Shown one piece after another: positions 1 to 9,352 of a stretch of 64,000 nucleotides of DNA. The position numbers were made by a program, and so were the translations under genes. How positions within the stretch are numbered: position 1 is the first letter of the stretch; each line of letters starts with the position of its first letter. The notes under the pieces are model-generated. The model searched no databases and was not told the DNA's origin. It worked only from the letters and a program-made list of their open reading frames with translations. Source of the stretch: Opitutaceae bacterium (GTDB taxonomy: Bacteria > Verrucomicrobiota > Verrucomicrobiia > Opitutales > Opitutaceae); NCBI GenBank assembly GCA_030648295.1, contig JAUSID010000286.1:62001-126000 (forward strand). The letters run 5' to 3'.

Positions 1-65
1 CGACCGAGGATGCGAACGCTGAGCGCGAAACGGGAAATCTTTGCCCGTCAAAGAAAGGCTACCTA

Positions 66-1211
66 ATGAAAACACACTATCGAACCTGGGCTGCTTGCAT
101 CGCCATCCTGCTTGGTTTGACTGCCACCACTGTTGCTCGCGGGGCCGAGGATCCGATCGACATGCAGCGAGTGCGCGATCTGCGCACCCGCATGCAGAAG
201 GGCGATACGCTGTCGGCGGAAGAACGCGCCTATTACGATCGCGGCGTCGAAGCACGAAACCAGCAGAAGCAGCGCAGCCAGCCGCCAGCGAAGGAAGCGT
301 CCGCAGCCGACGACGAACTCAAGCGCGCGACGCGCGAGATGCAGGATCCGGCCGCGGAGACCTTCACCGTTTCCGACGAGGCCTGCCCGCTCGAAGTCAT
401 CGAGGTGCCGACTCCGGACAAGAACACGGCCATCGCGGTAGTCCGCAAACCGCCCGGCAAGGGGCCGTTCCCGGCCATCGTGTTCCTGCACGGAGGAATG
501 GGGCAGCAAGACCTGAAAGAATTGCAGACGGCCTCGCGGAATCAGCCAACCCGAACACGGTTCTTGGCCGCCGGCTATGTAATTGTCAGCGCCACGTTCC
601 GCAGCAGAAAGGCTGATCCGCAGACGCGGGATGCGCTCGTCGATTGCCTGGCGATCATCGCCCACGTCAAGAAGATGCCCGAGGTGGATCCCAAGAGCCT
701 GGTCGTCTTCGGCGGCAGCGGAGGCGGCAGCCTGGCTTTGGAACTGGCCGGTGAAATGCAACTCTGCGCCGTCGTGGCAGGCGAGCCGGCCAGCGTGCTC
801 TTCACCGGCATGATGACCAAGGATGACCGGGGGCCAGAGTTGCCGAAGATCATGGGCGAACCGAAGGCTTTCTACACTCCGGAACTACAGAAGTTCACCC
901 GCGACAAGATTCGCAAGATTTCGTGCCCGATTCTCATCGTGCACGGCGATCAGCACCCGCTCAAGAAGATCAACCATGAGATCATGATCCCGGAGCTGAA
1001 AGCGGCGGGGAAGCATGTCGAGGTGATCGTTTACCCAGGCCAGCCGCACGGGTTTTACTGGGGAACTGGCAAGCCTGAGGCGGCGCTGAAGTGCTTCGAT
1101 GATAGCCACGCCTACATCGAGAAACATCTGACGACCAAGCCCAAGCCGCTGAACGAGTCTCTCGTCAGGCAGGCACCGGTTGTCCGCGGCGTCGAGAAAG
1201 GGGATAAGTAG
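66..1211 (+). CDS. secreted alpha/beta hydrolase (dienelactone hydrolase / prolyl oligopeptidase-like esterase)
   Basis: 381 aa with an N-terminal signal peptide (about residues 1-26, hydrophobic stretch CIAILLGLTATTV). The hydrolase core starts near residue 105. An oxyanion-type LHGGMG lies at 141-146, the nucleophile elbow GGSGG puts Ser at 218, a VHGD acid candidate is Asp295 and the catalytic His candidate is His328 in the QPHGF motif. Together these give a complete Ser-Asp-His set, so it should be an active secreted or periplasmic esterase or peptidase. The substrate cannot be read from sequence; the neighbouring GH67 and sulfatases suggest acyl groups on a plant or algal polysaccharide. 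After the signal peptide there is a short helical module (GDTLSAEERAYYDRG, 46-60) that recurs in the gene at 4794. A purine-rich AAGAAAGG lies about 8 bases before the ATG. First gene of a same-strand group running to 7909. Confidence 0.85.
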   Translation: MKTHYRTWAACIAILLGLTATTVARGAEDPIDMQRVRDLRTRMQKGDTLSAEERAYYDRGVEARNQQKQRSQPPAKEASAADDELKRATREMQDPAAETFTVSDEACPLEVIEVPTPDKNTAIAVVRKPPGKGPFPAIVFLHGGMGQQDLKELQTASRNQPTRTRFLAAGYVIVSATFRSRKADPQTRDALVDCLAIIAHVKKMPEVDPKSLVVFGGSGGGSLALELAGEMQLCAVVAGEPASVLFTGMMTKDDRGPELPKIMGEPKAFYTPELQKFTRDKIRKISCPILIVHGDQHPLKKINHEIMIPELKAAGKHVEVIVYPGQPHGFYWGTGKPEAALKCFDDSHAYIEKHLTTKPKPLNESLVRQAPVVRGVEKGDK

Positions 1212-1284
1212 AAAGTGCCGGAAAGTGCCAGTATTTCTGCTCCTTATTGTACCCGGGTTGAGACGACGCGTCAACTTTTCCGCC

Positions 1285-3345
1285 ATGCCTCGCGTTCGCG
1301 TACTCGTCATGCTTTTTGCCGCGCTCACACTCGCGCTCGTGCTGCGCAGCGAAGACGGCTACGAACTTTGGCTGCGGTATCGCCTCGAGGCCAATCAGGC
1401 GCGCCGTGCCGAATACGCATCCTTCGGCTGCATGGTGATCGCGCCGGCGCGACCAGTCCTAAATGCCAGCCGCGAGGAACTGGTCCGCGCGCTGGCGGCG
1501 ATTTCCGGAACTGGCCCGCGCGCTTCCACCGGCGTGGGAAGCGCGATCTATATTGGTCTGCGAAATGACGCGGCGCCCATCGCCGCATTGGTTACGCGCG
1601 AAGAAATCGCGCAACAGGGGCCGGAGGGTTTTGTCATCCGCGCGGGCGAGCACGCCGGCCACCGCGTGATCGTTATCGCGGCCGCGAGCGATGCAGGCGT
1701 GCTGCACGGAACGTTTCGGTTGATTCGCGAACTACAGCTCGGCCGTTCGGTTGCGGCGCTGAATCTCAGTGAATCTCCGCCGATCGGCAGACGAATGGCA
1801 AATCACTGGGACAATCCCGTTCGCACGCAGCATGTGACTGGCGCATCGATAGAGCGCGGTTACGCCGGCGACAGCTTTTTCAAGTGGGGCGAACTGCCGG
1901 ACCGCATTGACCCGCGACTTCACGACTGGGCGCGACTGCTGGCAGCGATGCGACTGAACGGCGTCGTCGTGAACAACGTCAACACCGCGAAGCGCGGGCT
2001 CGAGGGTTGGCGCCTGATAACGACGGATTATCTGCCCAAGCTTGTCGCAGTCGCTGCCGTGTTGCGGCCGTATGGCGTGCGGTTGTTCGTTTCGGTCAAT
2101 TTTTTCAGCCCGGTCCTAGTCGACGAGCTGCCGACGGCCGATCCGGCCGATCCCGCGGTGCAGCGCTGGTGGCGCCAAAAGGCCGCCGAGATTTACGCGG
2201 CAATTCCGGATTTCGGGGGATTTTTGGTGAAGGCTGATTCAGAGGGGGAGCCCGGTCCGCTGAAATACGGGCGCACTCACGCTGAGGGTGCGAATGTCAT
2301 TGCAGCCGCGCTTGCCCCGCACGGCGGCGAGGTGCACTGGCGCGCCTTCGTCTACGATCGCGCCAACGGCGACCGCGTAACGCAGGCCTATACGACGTTT
2401 GCCCCACTCGATGGCGACTTCACCGCGAATGCTTCGCTGCAAATAAAGAATGGGCCGCTGGATTTTCAGGTGCGCGAGCCCGTCTCTACCTTGTTCGGCG
2501 CGATGTCGAAAACACGGCAAACGCTCGAACTACAAATCACGCAGGAATACACCGGGCACGACAAGCACGTGTGCTATCTCGGCCCGATGTGGCACGAGGT
2601 GCTTGGCTTCGCGCCCCATCAGGGCCGCACTGTCGCCAGTGCCATCTCGGCTATCGCCGGGGTGATGAATACCGGCGATGCGCGTAATTGGACCGGGCAC
2701 CTGCTCGCGCAGGCGAATACATACGCTTTTGGCGAACTGGCCTGGACCCCAACCCGGCCGCCCGAGGACATCGCCGCCGAATGGGCGCAGCTCACCTTCG
2801 GTCGCGATCGGCGGGTCATCGATGTCGTAACCGCCATTCTACTCCAGTCCTGGCATGCCTACGAAGACTACACCGGGCCGCTCGGCATTGGCTTCCTGAC
2901 GCGGCGGGGCGACCATTTTACGCCCGATCCCGAAAATCGCGCCGAGTATCATGGTGGCGACGTTCATGGTGTCGGCGTCGATCGCACGGTTGCAACAGGC
3001 AGCGGTTACGCGGGCCAATACGGGGAACCGTGGCGTGCGCGTTACGAATCGCGGACCCAATGTCCCGAAGAACTCCTGCTGTTCTTTCACCACGTGCCAT
3101 ATTCGCATCGGCTGAAAAACGGACGCAGCGTACTGGACGAGATTTACGTACGCCATGTCGCCGGCGTGGAGAGCGCGCGCGGATTCGTGCGCGATTGGGA
3201 GACGCTGCGCGGGCGGATTGACGACGAACGCTTCGAGCACGTTCGCATCCGGTTGGCCGAACAGGTGCGCCATGCCGAGGACTGGTGTCGCGCAGTGAAC
3301 GGCTATTTTGAAAAGCTCTCCGGGGTTTCACCTTTACTCCCATGA
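1285..3345 (+). CDS. aguA: GH67 alpha-glucuronidase
   Basis: 686 aa from ATG 1285. An upstream TTG at 1180 would overlap the previous gene and add a non-signal-like extension, whereas ATG 1285 gives a hydrophobic start (RVLVMLFAALTLALVL). Length is typical of GH67. Recognisable family blocks are GYAGDSFFKWGELPDRID, FGGFLVKADSEGEPGP (general acid Glu), IKNGPLDFQVREP (Asp) and LQITQEYTGHDKH (Glu). The last two match the paired general-base residues of characterised GH67 enzymes. The known reaction is removal of (4-O-methyl)-glucuronic acid from the non-reducing end of xylo-oligosaccharides. The N-terminal hydrophobic segment suggests export or membrane anchoring. The stop overlaps the next start by 4 bp (ATGA), implying translational coupling with the downstream sulfatase. 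No catalytic residue appears lost. Confidence 0.93.
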   Translation: MPRVRVLVMLFAALTLALVLRSEDGYELWLRYRLEANQARRAEYASFGCMVIAPARPVLNASREELVRALAAISGTGPRASTGVGSAIYIGLRNDAAPIAALVTREEIAQQGPEGFVIRAGEHAGHRVIVIAAASDAGVLHGTFRLIRELQLGRSVAALNLSESPPIGRRMANHWDNPVRTQHVTGASIERGYAGDSFFKWGELPDRIDPRLHDWARLLAAMRLNGVVVNNVNTAKRGLEGWRLITTDYLPKLVAVAAVLRPYGVRLFVSVNFFSPVLVDELPTADPADPAVQRWWRQKAAEIYAAIPDFGGFLVKADSEGEPGPLKYGRTHAEGANVIAAALAPHGGEVHWRAFVYDRANGDRVTQAYTTFAPLDGDFTANASLQIKNGPLDFQVREPVSTLFGAMSKTRQTLELQITQEYTGHDKHVCYLGPMWHEVLGFAPHQGRTVASAISAIAGVMNTGDARNWTGHLLAQANTYAFGELAWTPTRPPEDIAAEWAQLTFGRDRRVIDVVTAILLQSWHAYEDYTGPLGIGFLTRRGDHFTPDPENRAEYHGGDVHGVGVDRTVATGSGYAGQYGEPWRARYESRTQCPEELLLFFHHVPYSHRLKNGRSVLDEIYVRHVAGVESARGFVRDWETLRGRIDDERFEHVRIRLAEQVRHAEDWCRAVNGYFEKLSGVSPLLP

Positions 3346-4784
3346 TATATCGCCCCGCGTCTTTACAGCCGAGGCGGCTGCTCGCTTTTCTTGGTTTTGC
3401 TTCGCTCTGTCTTGCCTGGTCGATCCAGGCCGCCCCGGCCGTCCGACCGAACGTTCTCCTCATTCTCGCCGACGATTGCACCTACCGCGATCTCGGGGTC
3501 TATGGCGGGCAGGCGAAGACGCCGCACCTCAACCAGCTCGCGTCCGAAGGCATGAAGTTCACCCGCTGCTTTCAGGCCGCACCGATGTGCTCGCCGACAC
3601 GCCATTCGCTCTATACAGGATTGTATCCGGTGAAGAGCGGCGCCTACCCGAATCACACGATGGCCTACGAGTGGGTGAAGAGCATTGCCAGCTACCTGCA
3701 GCCGGTCGGCTACTGCACGCACCTCTCTGGCAAGACACACATCAACCCGCTCTCCGTGTTTCCATTCGAATATTCCGGCCGGTCGGACGACGGGAATCCC
3801 GATTCCGCCGTGTTCGAGCGCGTGCTCCAGCAGAGCGCATCCGCGCGCACCCCATTCCTGTTCATCGCCGCATCGCACGAGCCGCATGGGCCCTGGAACA
3901 AAGGCGATTCCAGCGCGTATCCTCCGGAATCGCTCCAACTCCCGCCCATTTGGGTGGACACACCGGAGACTCGCGAGGCGTATTCCCGCTACCTCGCCGA
4001 GGTGACCTACTTCGATGGGCAAGTCGGCGAATTTGTCGGGCTGTTAAGTAAATATAATCAACGTGACAATACGCTCGTGATCGTGCTGAGCGAGCAGGGA
4101 AACTCATTTCCTTTTGCGAAGTGGACCTGCTACGAAGCGGGAATACAGAGCGGGTGCATCGTTCGCTGGCCTGGCCGGGTGAAGCCTGCATCGGTCAGCG
4201 ACGCGCTCATCGAATACGTGGATGTCGTGCCCACGTTTCTCGAGGCCGCGGGGCTGCCCCGACCCGAAGTGCTCGATGGCCGCTCATTCCTGCCAATACT
4301 GGCCGGCCGCGCAACCACGCACAAGACGCACGTGTTCAGCCTGCAAACCAGCCGTGGCACGGTGAACGCTCCGGAATATTACGGCATCCGCAGCGTGCGC
4401 AACGAGCGTTACCTCTATATTCGGAACTTCACGCCTGAAATTACGTACTACAACGGGGCCACCAAAGGTGGCGTTTTCCGGAGCTGGCAGGACCGGGCAT
4501 CCGCCGGGGATCAACATGCCGGCCGGCTGGTGAGCGACTACCAGCACCGGCCCCCCGAAGAGCTTTACGATTGCGAAACGGATCCTTGGAACCGCACGAA
4601 CTTGATCGCTGTTCCCCGGCTCGCGGGCGTCCGCGACGAATTGCGCGCGCGGCTCGAGGCGTGGATGACGCAACAGGGCGACGAAGGCCAGGCGACGGAA
4701 ATGAAGGCACTCGAACGAATGCCAAAACGAATCCAGTATAAAGGCGCGCTCGTCCCGAGCGGGAGCGAAGGGGTGGAAAACTGA
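3342..4784 (+). CDS. secreted type I sulfatase (first copy)
   Basis: 480 aa. An N-terminal signal peptide of about 30 residues is followed by the sulfatase N-terminal metal site (NVLLILADD, Asp44-Asp45) and the formylglycine signature CSPTR at 83-87, where Cys83 would be converted to formylglycine. The C-terminal half keeps typical arylsulfatase/N-sulfatase blocks such as ELYDCETDPWNRTNL. It hydrolyses sulfate esters, and its placement after an alpha-glucuronidase suggests a sulfated uronic-acid-containing glycan. It overlaps the GH67 stop by 4 bp. The anaerobic or aerobic sulfatase-maturation enzyme is not in this window. Family assignment is secure; the substrate is unknown. Confidence 0.92.
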   Translation: MIYRPASLQPRRLLAFLGFASLCLAWSIQAAPAVRPNVLLILADDCTYRDLGVYGGQAKTPHLNQLASEGMKFTRCFQAAPMCSPTRHSLYTGLYPVKSGAYPNHTMAYEWVKSIASYLQPVGYCTHLSGKTHINPLSVFPFEYSGRSDDGNPDSAVFERVLQQSASARTPFLFIAASHEPHGPWNKGDSSAYPPESLQLPPIWVDTPETREAYSRYLAEVTYFDGQVGEFVGLLSKYNQRDNTLVIVLSEQGNSFPFAKWTCYEAGIQSGCIVRWPGRVKPASVSDALIEYVDVVPTFLEAAGLPRPEVLDGRSFLPILAGRATTHKTHVFSLQTSRGTVNAPEYYGIRSVRNERYLYIRNFTPEITYYNGATKGGVFRSWQDRASAGDQHAGRLVSDYQHRPPEELYDCETDPWNRTNLIAVPRLAGVRDELRARLEAWMTQQGDEGQATEMKALERMPKRIQYKGALVPSGSEGVEN

Positions 4785-4793
4785 CCTCACTAT

Positions 4794-6077
4794 ATGAACA
4801 TCAAATCGAATACGATGGCAGGATGGCTGGCCGCAATGGCCCTCGCGGCGGTTTGGCCGAACGGACTGGCGACTCGCGCGCAGACGTCGCAGGATGCCGA
4901 GCGCGCACGCATGACGCGCTTGCGCGGCGCGACGGGCGAGGCGCTCTCGCCCGAAGAGCAGGCGAATCTCGACGAACGCATTCGTGCGCGGGAAATCCGC
5001 CGGCGGATGATCGGCGGAGGAGAAATCACCGCGGAGGAGAAGGCGTTTCTCGATGGCTATCAGGCGAAAAAAGGGCCGGTGCCAACGCCCACCGAGTCGA
5101 CTGGAATGATTCCGCTCACCGAGCTCGTCACTGGAACGTACAAGGGCGAGGAGGGCGGCCTATACGGCGGAGGCCGCAACGAGCCTCCGCCCGCGCACCG
5201 GACCGCCGTGGAACGTGAGCTGGCGAAAATCGTCCCGCTCGATCGCGAGGGACGCCCATCGCGCGACGGGAAAATCGTCTTCACCTCCATAGGCATGTCC
5301 AACACGTCGGTCGAGTTTTCGCTCTTCGAAGACTTGGCGCCCGCCGACCCGCGTAAGGCGCCGCACGTGGTCGTTGTCAACGGCGCGCAGTCCGGCCGTT
5401 CAGCGCCGGTCTGGGCGCGCACAATCAGCGGGCCGGATCCTTGGGCTGTGCTCAATGAACGGCTCGCGCGCGCCGGCGTCACGCCGAAACAGGTGCAGGC
5501 CGTCTGGATCAAGCACGCACAGGCCAACCCGCGCCAGCTCGGCGAATTTCCCGAGCACGCGCGGGTACTGGCCGACAACACGGCGAAAACGCTGCAAATC
5601 CTGCGCGAGCGTTATCCCAACTGTCGCGTGGCCTACCTCTCGAGCCGCATCTACGCGGGCTACGCCATGACGGTGCAGAGTCCCGAGCCGTATGCGTACG
5701 AAAGCGCCTTTGCCATGCGCTGGGTCATACAACGGCAGATCAACGGCGACCCGGAGCTCAATTTCGATCCGGCCAAGGGGCCGGTGCGCGCGCCCGCGGT
5801 CGTCTGGGGACCGTACTTCTGGGCCGACGGCGTGAAGCCGCGCGCGGGCGACGGCCTGGTATGGCTGCGCGAGGATTTGCGGAAGGAGGACGGGTCGCAT
5901 CCCAGCGGACCTCCGGCTCTGGAAATCGAAAAGGCGAAATACGGCCCGTCTGGTCCGCAGCCGTTGGCGTACGCCGGAAACGACTCTGGCCGGCGCAAGG
6001 TCGCACGGCTGCTGCTCGAGTTCGTTCATAACGACCGGCTGGCGTCCTGCTGGTATCTTGCGGCATCGGCGAAATGA
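4794..6077 (+). CDS. secreted SGNH-type hydrolase-like protein
   Basis: 427 aa with an N-terminal signal-like segment (about residues 8-30). An early helical region (about 35-92) holds two copies of an LSxEE-type motif (EALSPEEQANLDER and GEITAEEKAFLDGY) that resembles one in the protein at 66. The catalytic-looking part begins near 160 with SIGMSNTS (block I-like, Ser169) and ends near residue 375 with DGSHPS, the Asp-x-x-His block of SGNH/GDSL esterases. A role in deacylating glycans is plausible from context but not shown. It starts 9 bp after the sulfatase stop and overlaps the next sulfatase by 4 bp, so it is part of the same operon. Confidence 0.7.
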   Translation: MNIKSNTMAGWLAAMALAAVWPNGLATRAQTSQDAERARMTRLRGATGEALSPEEQANLDERIRAREIRRRMIGGGEITAEEKAFLDGYQAKKGPVPTPTESTGMIPLTELVTGTYKGEEGGLYGGGRNEPPPAHRTAVERELAKIVPLDREGRPSRDGKIVFTSIGMSNTSVEFSLFEDLAPADPRKAPHVVVVNGAQSGRSAPVWARTISGPDPWAVLNERLARAGVTPKQVQAVWIKHAQANPRQLGEFPEHARVLADNTAKTLQILRERYPNCRVAYLSSRIYAGYAMTVQSPEPYAYESAFAMRWVIQRQINGDPELNFDPAKGPVRAPAVVWGPYFWADGVKPRAGDGLVWLREDLRKEDGSHPSGPPALEIEKAKYGPSGPQPLAYAGNDSGRRKVARLLLEFVHNDRLASCWYLAASAK

Positions 6078-7909
6078 TTCATTGCGGCGTGGCAACTCGG
6101 ATGCATGGGATCCGTTCAATCCTTCTTTTGCTGGCGCTCCTCGGCTCTGCGCTCGCGGCGGCGGAACGCCCCAACATCCTCTGGCTCGTCACCGAGGACA
6201 ACACCTATACTTACAATAGCGCGTACGGCGATCCCTTGGCGCGCACGCCGTATTTCGACCGACTCGCCGCCGACGGTATTCTCTACGAACGCTGCTACTC
6301 CACATCCGCGGTGTGCGCCCCGACCCGGGCCAGCATCATCACTGGCATGTACGCGCCGTCGCTTGGCACGCACCACATGCGCAGCAATGTTCCGCTGCCG
6401 TCATGGCTGAGGTATTTTCCCGCCTATCTCCGCGATGCCGGCTATTTCACGACCAATCGGGCGAAGACGGATTACAATGCCGCGGTCCTGCCGGACACGT
6501 GGGACGAAAATGGCGCCGAGGCGCACTGGCGTCATCGCACGCCAGGCCAGCCGTTTTTCACCGTTTTCAACTTCATGGCGTCCCATGAAAGTTCGCTCCA
6601 CAAACGGCTTCCTCTCACCACCGACCCGCGAAAAGTCAACGTGCCGCCTTATCTCCCCGACACGCCGGAGGTGCGCGCGGACATCGCGCAATACTATGAT
6701 CGCGTCAGCGAAGCCGATCGCCAAATCGGGGAGGTCCTGGCCGAACTGGAAGCCGACGGCCTCGCTGATGATACGATCGTCTTCTACTATTCCGATCACG
6801 GCGGCGTTCTGCCGCGCAGCAAGCGGTACCTCTACGAAAATGGAACTCATCCGCCGCTCGTCGTCAGGTTTCCGAAGAAATTCCAGAACCTGGCGCCTGC
6901 AGTCCCTGGCACGCGCTGCACCGAGCTGGTGAATTTGGTCGATTTTGCGCCCACCGTGCTCAGCCTCGCCGGTATTAAAGCGCCCGATTATTTCCAGGGA
7001 CGTGCTTTCGCCGGAACAGCTCGAGCGCCCGCGCCGCGGTTCACCTATAACTTCCGCGACCGAATGGATGAGCGATATGACGTTTCCCGCGCCGTCACCG
7101 ATGGTCGCTGGCGGTATATTCGCAATTATCGTCCCGACCTGCCCAACCTGCAACACCTCGACTACCTCTGGAAAATGGCTTCGATGCGCGAATGGGATCG
7201 CCGGCATCGCGAAGGCACGCTCGACGCCGTTCAAGAATCCTACTTCCGGCCGAAGCCCGTCGAGCAGCTCTTCGACTGCGATGCCGATCCGGACAACGTC
7301 AAAAACCTCGCCGAGGATCCCGCGTTTCGCGAGGTTCTGGAGCGATTTCGCGTCGCCAATCGCGCGCACTTGCTGCGTATTCGCGACACTGGTTTTATGC
7401 CCGAGCCGTTCCTCCGCGATCTTTCCGGCCAGGGCTCCCCGTTCGATATTGGGCACGACGATAAGCTATACCCGATCGCTCGCATTCTCGACGTCATCGA
7501 CCGTCTCCAGCTCCCTGCGTCGCCGCTCGAAGCCGACCTCGAGGCCGCGCTCGACGATCTTGTCCCCGCGATCCGCTTCTGGGGCGTGATGGCCGCATTG
7601 CGCGCCCCGGCCAGTGCCGCGACGCTGCTCGCCCCGCGGTTGCAGGACCCGATCGGATCGGTGAGAATTGCAGCGGCCTTCGTCACCGCGCGGAATGGCG
7701 ATGCAAAGGAGGCGTGGCCGGTCTTCGAGGCTGCGCTTGGCGCCAGTCAGCGTGACGAACTCCGACTCGAGGCGCTGAACTATCTTACAAACCTCCCAAA
7801 CCGTCCAGCTTCGTTCCGACCATTATATGAAGCAGCACTACAATCTGATGCGGCGCCACGCGGACAAAACTATGTCGCCGCGGCTGCGGAGTATTTGCTG
7901 AAATTGTAG
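6074..7909 (+). CDS. secreted type I sulfatase with C-terminal helical-repeat extension (second copy)
   Basis: 611 aa; ATG 6074 gives an ATGA overlap with the previous gene, and ATG 6101 is an alternative start closer to the signal peptide. The metal-site segment is NILWLVTEDNT (Glu41-Asp42 in place of the usual Asp-Asp) and the formylglycine signature CAPTR lies at 81-85. The sulfatase domain runs to about 450 and includes EQLFDCDADPDNVKNL. The last 130 or so residues are Ala/Leu-rich helices resembling HEAT-like repeats, common in sulfatases of this phylum. Together with the first sulfatase it implies a polymer with more than one sulfation position. It is the last gene of the overlapping operon. 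Confidence 0.9.
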   Translation: MIHCGVATRMHGIRSILLLLALLGSALAAAERPNILWLVTEDNTYTYNSAYGDPLARTPYFDRLAADGILYERCYSTSAVCAPTRASIITGMYAPSLGTHHMRSNVPLPSWLRYFPAYLRDAGYFTTNRAKTDYNAAVLPDTWDENGAEAHWRHRTPGQPFFTVFNFMASHESSLHKRLPLTTDPRKVNVPPYLPDTPEVRADIAQYYDRVSEADRQIGEVLAELEADGLADDTIVFYYSDHGGVLPRSKRYLYENGTHPPLVVRFPKKFQNLAPAVPGTRCTELVNLVDFAPTVLSLAGIKAPDYFQGRAFAGTARAPAPRFTYNFRDRMDERYDVSRAVTDGRWRYIRNYRPDLPNLQHLDYLWKMASMREWDRRHREGTLDAVQESYFRPKPVEQLFDCDADPDNVKNLAEDPAFREVLERFRVANRAHLLRIRDTGFMPEPFLRDLSGQGSPFDIGHDDKLYPIARILDVIDRLQLPASPLEADLEAALDDLVPAIRFWGVMAALRAPASAATLLAPRLQDPIGSVRIAAAFVTARNGDAKEAWPVFEAALGASQRDELRLEALNYLTNLPNRPASFRPLYEAALQSDAAPRGQNYVAAAAEYLLKL

Positions 7910-7955
7910 TTAAATGCCAGCTGATATGTGGCCGGAATGGTAGCTCACGCATCTT

Positions 7956-8369
7956 ATGATTCGTTACCTTGCATCGATCGACCGTCGAAAAATGATCCTA
8001 TGGTTCGCATTCTTGTGGTACGTGGCGATCGTCACCTGTTATGCCTCCGCCGATCCGGCGCTCTGGGCGCGCGCGGGTGGCATTGCTGTGATTGTAGGCA
8101 CAATTCTCACTCTTAATGCCGTGCCACGGACGGGTCGGGTTCGCGACCTCGGATTCTGGCCGGTCTTCCGTTTTTTCCTTATCCCATTCTGCGTATCCAG
8201 CTTTTCCACGCTGACAACAAACCGCGCGTTTTTTCTAATTTTCCCGCCAAACCTAAATCAAACCATTCTTGCTGTAGCCGTAATCATAGTGTTTATTGCT
8301 GGCGTTTTGGTCGCCAGGCGCCTTCGCCGTCCTCCTATAACAGCACGAACTGTTAATCGCGAAATGTAA
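7956..8369 (+). CDS. small integral membrane protein, unknown
   Basis: 137 aa, with about four hydrophobic segments: FLWYVAIVTCY, GGIAVIVGTILTL, FWPVFRFFLIPFCV and LAVAVIIVFIAGVLV. A basic tail follows. No family was recognised. It starts 46 bp after the sulfatase stop and on the same strand, but its base composition is less GC-rich than its neighbours, so it may not belong to the operon. The reading frame is open and the topology is coherent, which favours a real gene. Confidence 0.5.
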   Translation: MIRYLASIDRRKMILWFAFLWYVAIVTCYASADPALWARAGGIAVIVGTILTLNAVPRTGRVRDLGFWPVFRFFLIPFCVSSFSTLTTNRAFFLIFPPNLNQTILAVAVIIVFIAGVLVARRLRRPPITARTVNREM

Positions 8370-8397
8370 ATCAGCGAGCTGTTTGTGCGGCCGGCCT

Positions 8398-8850
8398 TCA
8401 ACGACGCATCGTCGAAACCACTCGCGCTGTGTCGACAACCGTGACAGATTCCGTGTTGCCATTCACTTCGATTCGGCCACAGCCCGAACCGCCGGTGAGG
8501 ATGTCGGTTGCCACCGCTTCCTGCAGATAACGTTCAACCGTCGCTCGCATCGGGCGCGCTCCAAGTATTCGGTGATAGCCGACACGCACCAGAAACTCGA
8601 CGGCAGCGGGAGTCACCTCGATGACATGGCCGAGCGAGGACAGTCGTGCGCATTCGGCTGCGATCATGTCTTCTCAAATTTCGCGCTGCGTCGTGTAAGC
8701 GAGCCTCGAATACACCGCGATCTCGTTGATCCGGCCGGGCAACTCGGGGCCGAGGCGCTCCCGCACGCGCATCAAGACCATGCGCTCCGCTGAGGCGAAC
8801 GGCGTATTTTCCATCCGCATGGTTTCTTCGGAACCGACGTTGCTCGTGAA
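8398..8850 (-). pseudogene. remnant of ClpB-like AAA+ ATPase (C-terminal part, in-frame stop)
   Basis: On the minus strand, translation from about 8850 down reads FTSNVGSEETMRMENTPFAS, then VLMRVRERLGPELPGRINE, up to TTQREI. There is then a TGA (8676-8674), after which the same frame continues as EDMIAAECARLSSLGH through GYHRILGARPMRATVERYL. This aligns with the C-terminal half of the intact AAA+ protein at 21848-22750 (CSNIGGAEAMRMEQSRFAS, DVQREI, GFHRHLGARPLRQAVERHL). The N-terminal ATPase part with Walker A and B is absent. It is therefore a truncated, stop-interrupted paralogue. It lies just beyond the relaxase-linked gene, as if a second conjugation-linked AAA+ gene once stood here. Confidence 0.75.
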
Positions 8851-8974
8851 CTCCGGGAGAAGCCGCGGAAGTCCAAGCATTCCGCAGTTGTGATGCGCTG
8901 CGTTGCCGGAGGATCGCAAAGCATCGAATCCAGAAAAGTTGGCCAATTGGCCAACTTTTGCGGCGAGCGTCCGA

Positions 8975-9352
8975 CTATTCCTCGGATCTTGACGATTCAA
9001 CTTTGAGTTCAACCTTGAGTTCGGCCACGACAACTCCGGCTTCAATCGGGATATACCGTTCCTCAGCGATGCGCAGGACGCGAAGCCGACCCGCGTCCAA
9101 TGCATCGCGCACCACCTCCAACTCCCGCCCGCGCACAACAACTCTGTCGGCGCCCGCCTCGATCACGAGGTTTTGGGGTTCGCCAACCTGCAAGACCCAG
9201 CGCGTGAGCGCGTGGTAGGGATATGAATATGCCCCGTCTGCGCACTCAAACCGGATGACGGTCGCCGGTTCACCGGAATCCGCGAAGACGCCCCACGTAG
9301 GCGGGGCCGGTGCCAACACGGGAGCCTTGTCGGCTTGCGGTTTAAGGGTCAT
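8975..9352 (-). CDS. unknown protein coupled to the relaxase gene
   Basis: 125 aa. No family was recognised. The protein looks mostly beta-rich (ATVIRFECADGAYSYPYHAL, then NLVIEAGADRVVVRG) with a charged tail ending in KVELKVESSRSEE. Its ATG overlaps the relaxase stop as ATGA (9352-9349), so it is translated right after the relaxase and is probably part of the same transcript. That coupling supports a real gene with a role in transfer, but nothing more specific can be said. Confidence 0.6.
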   Translation of the reverse strand: MTLKPQADKAPVLAPAPPTWGVFADSGEPATVIRFECADGAYSYPYHALTRWVLQVGEPQNLVIEAGADRVVVRGRELEVVRDALDAGRLRVLRIAEERYIPIEAGVVVAELKVELKVESSRSEE

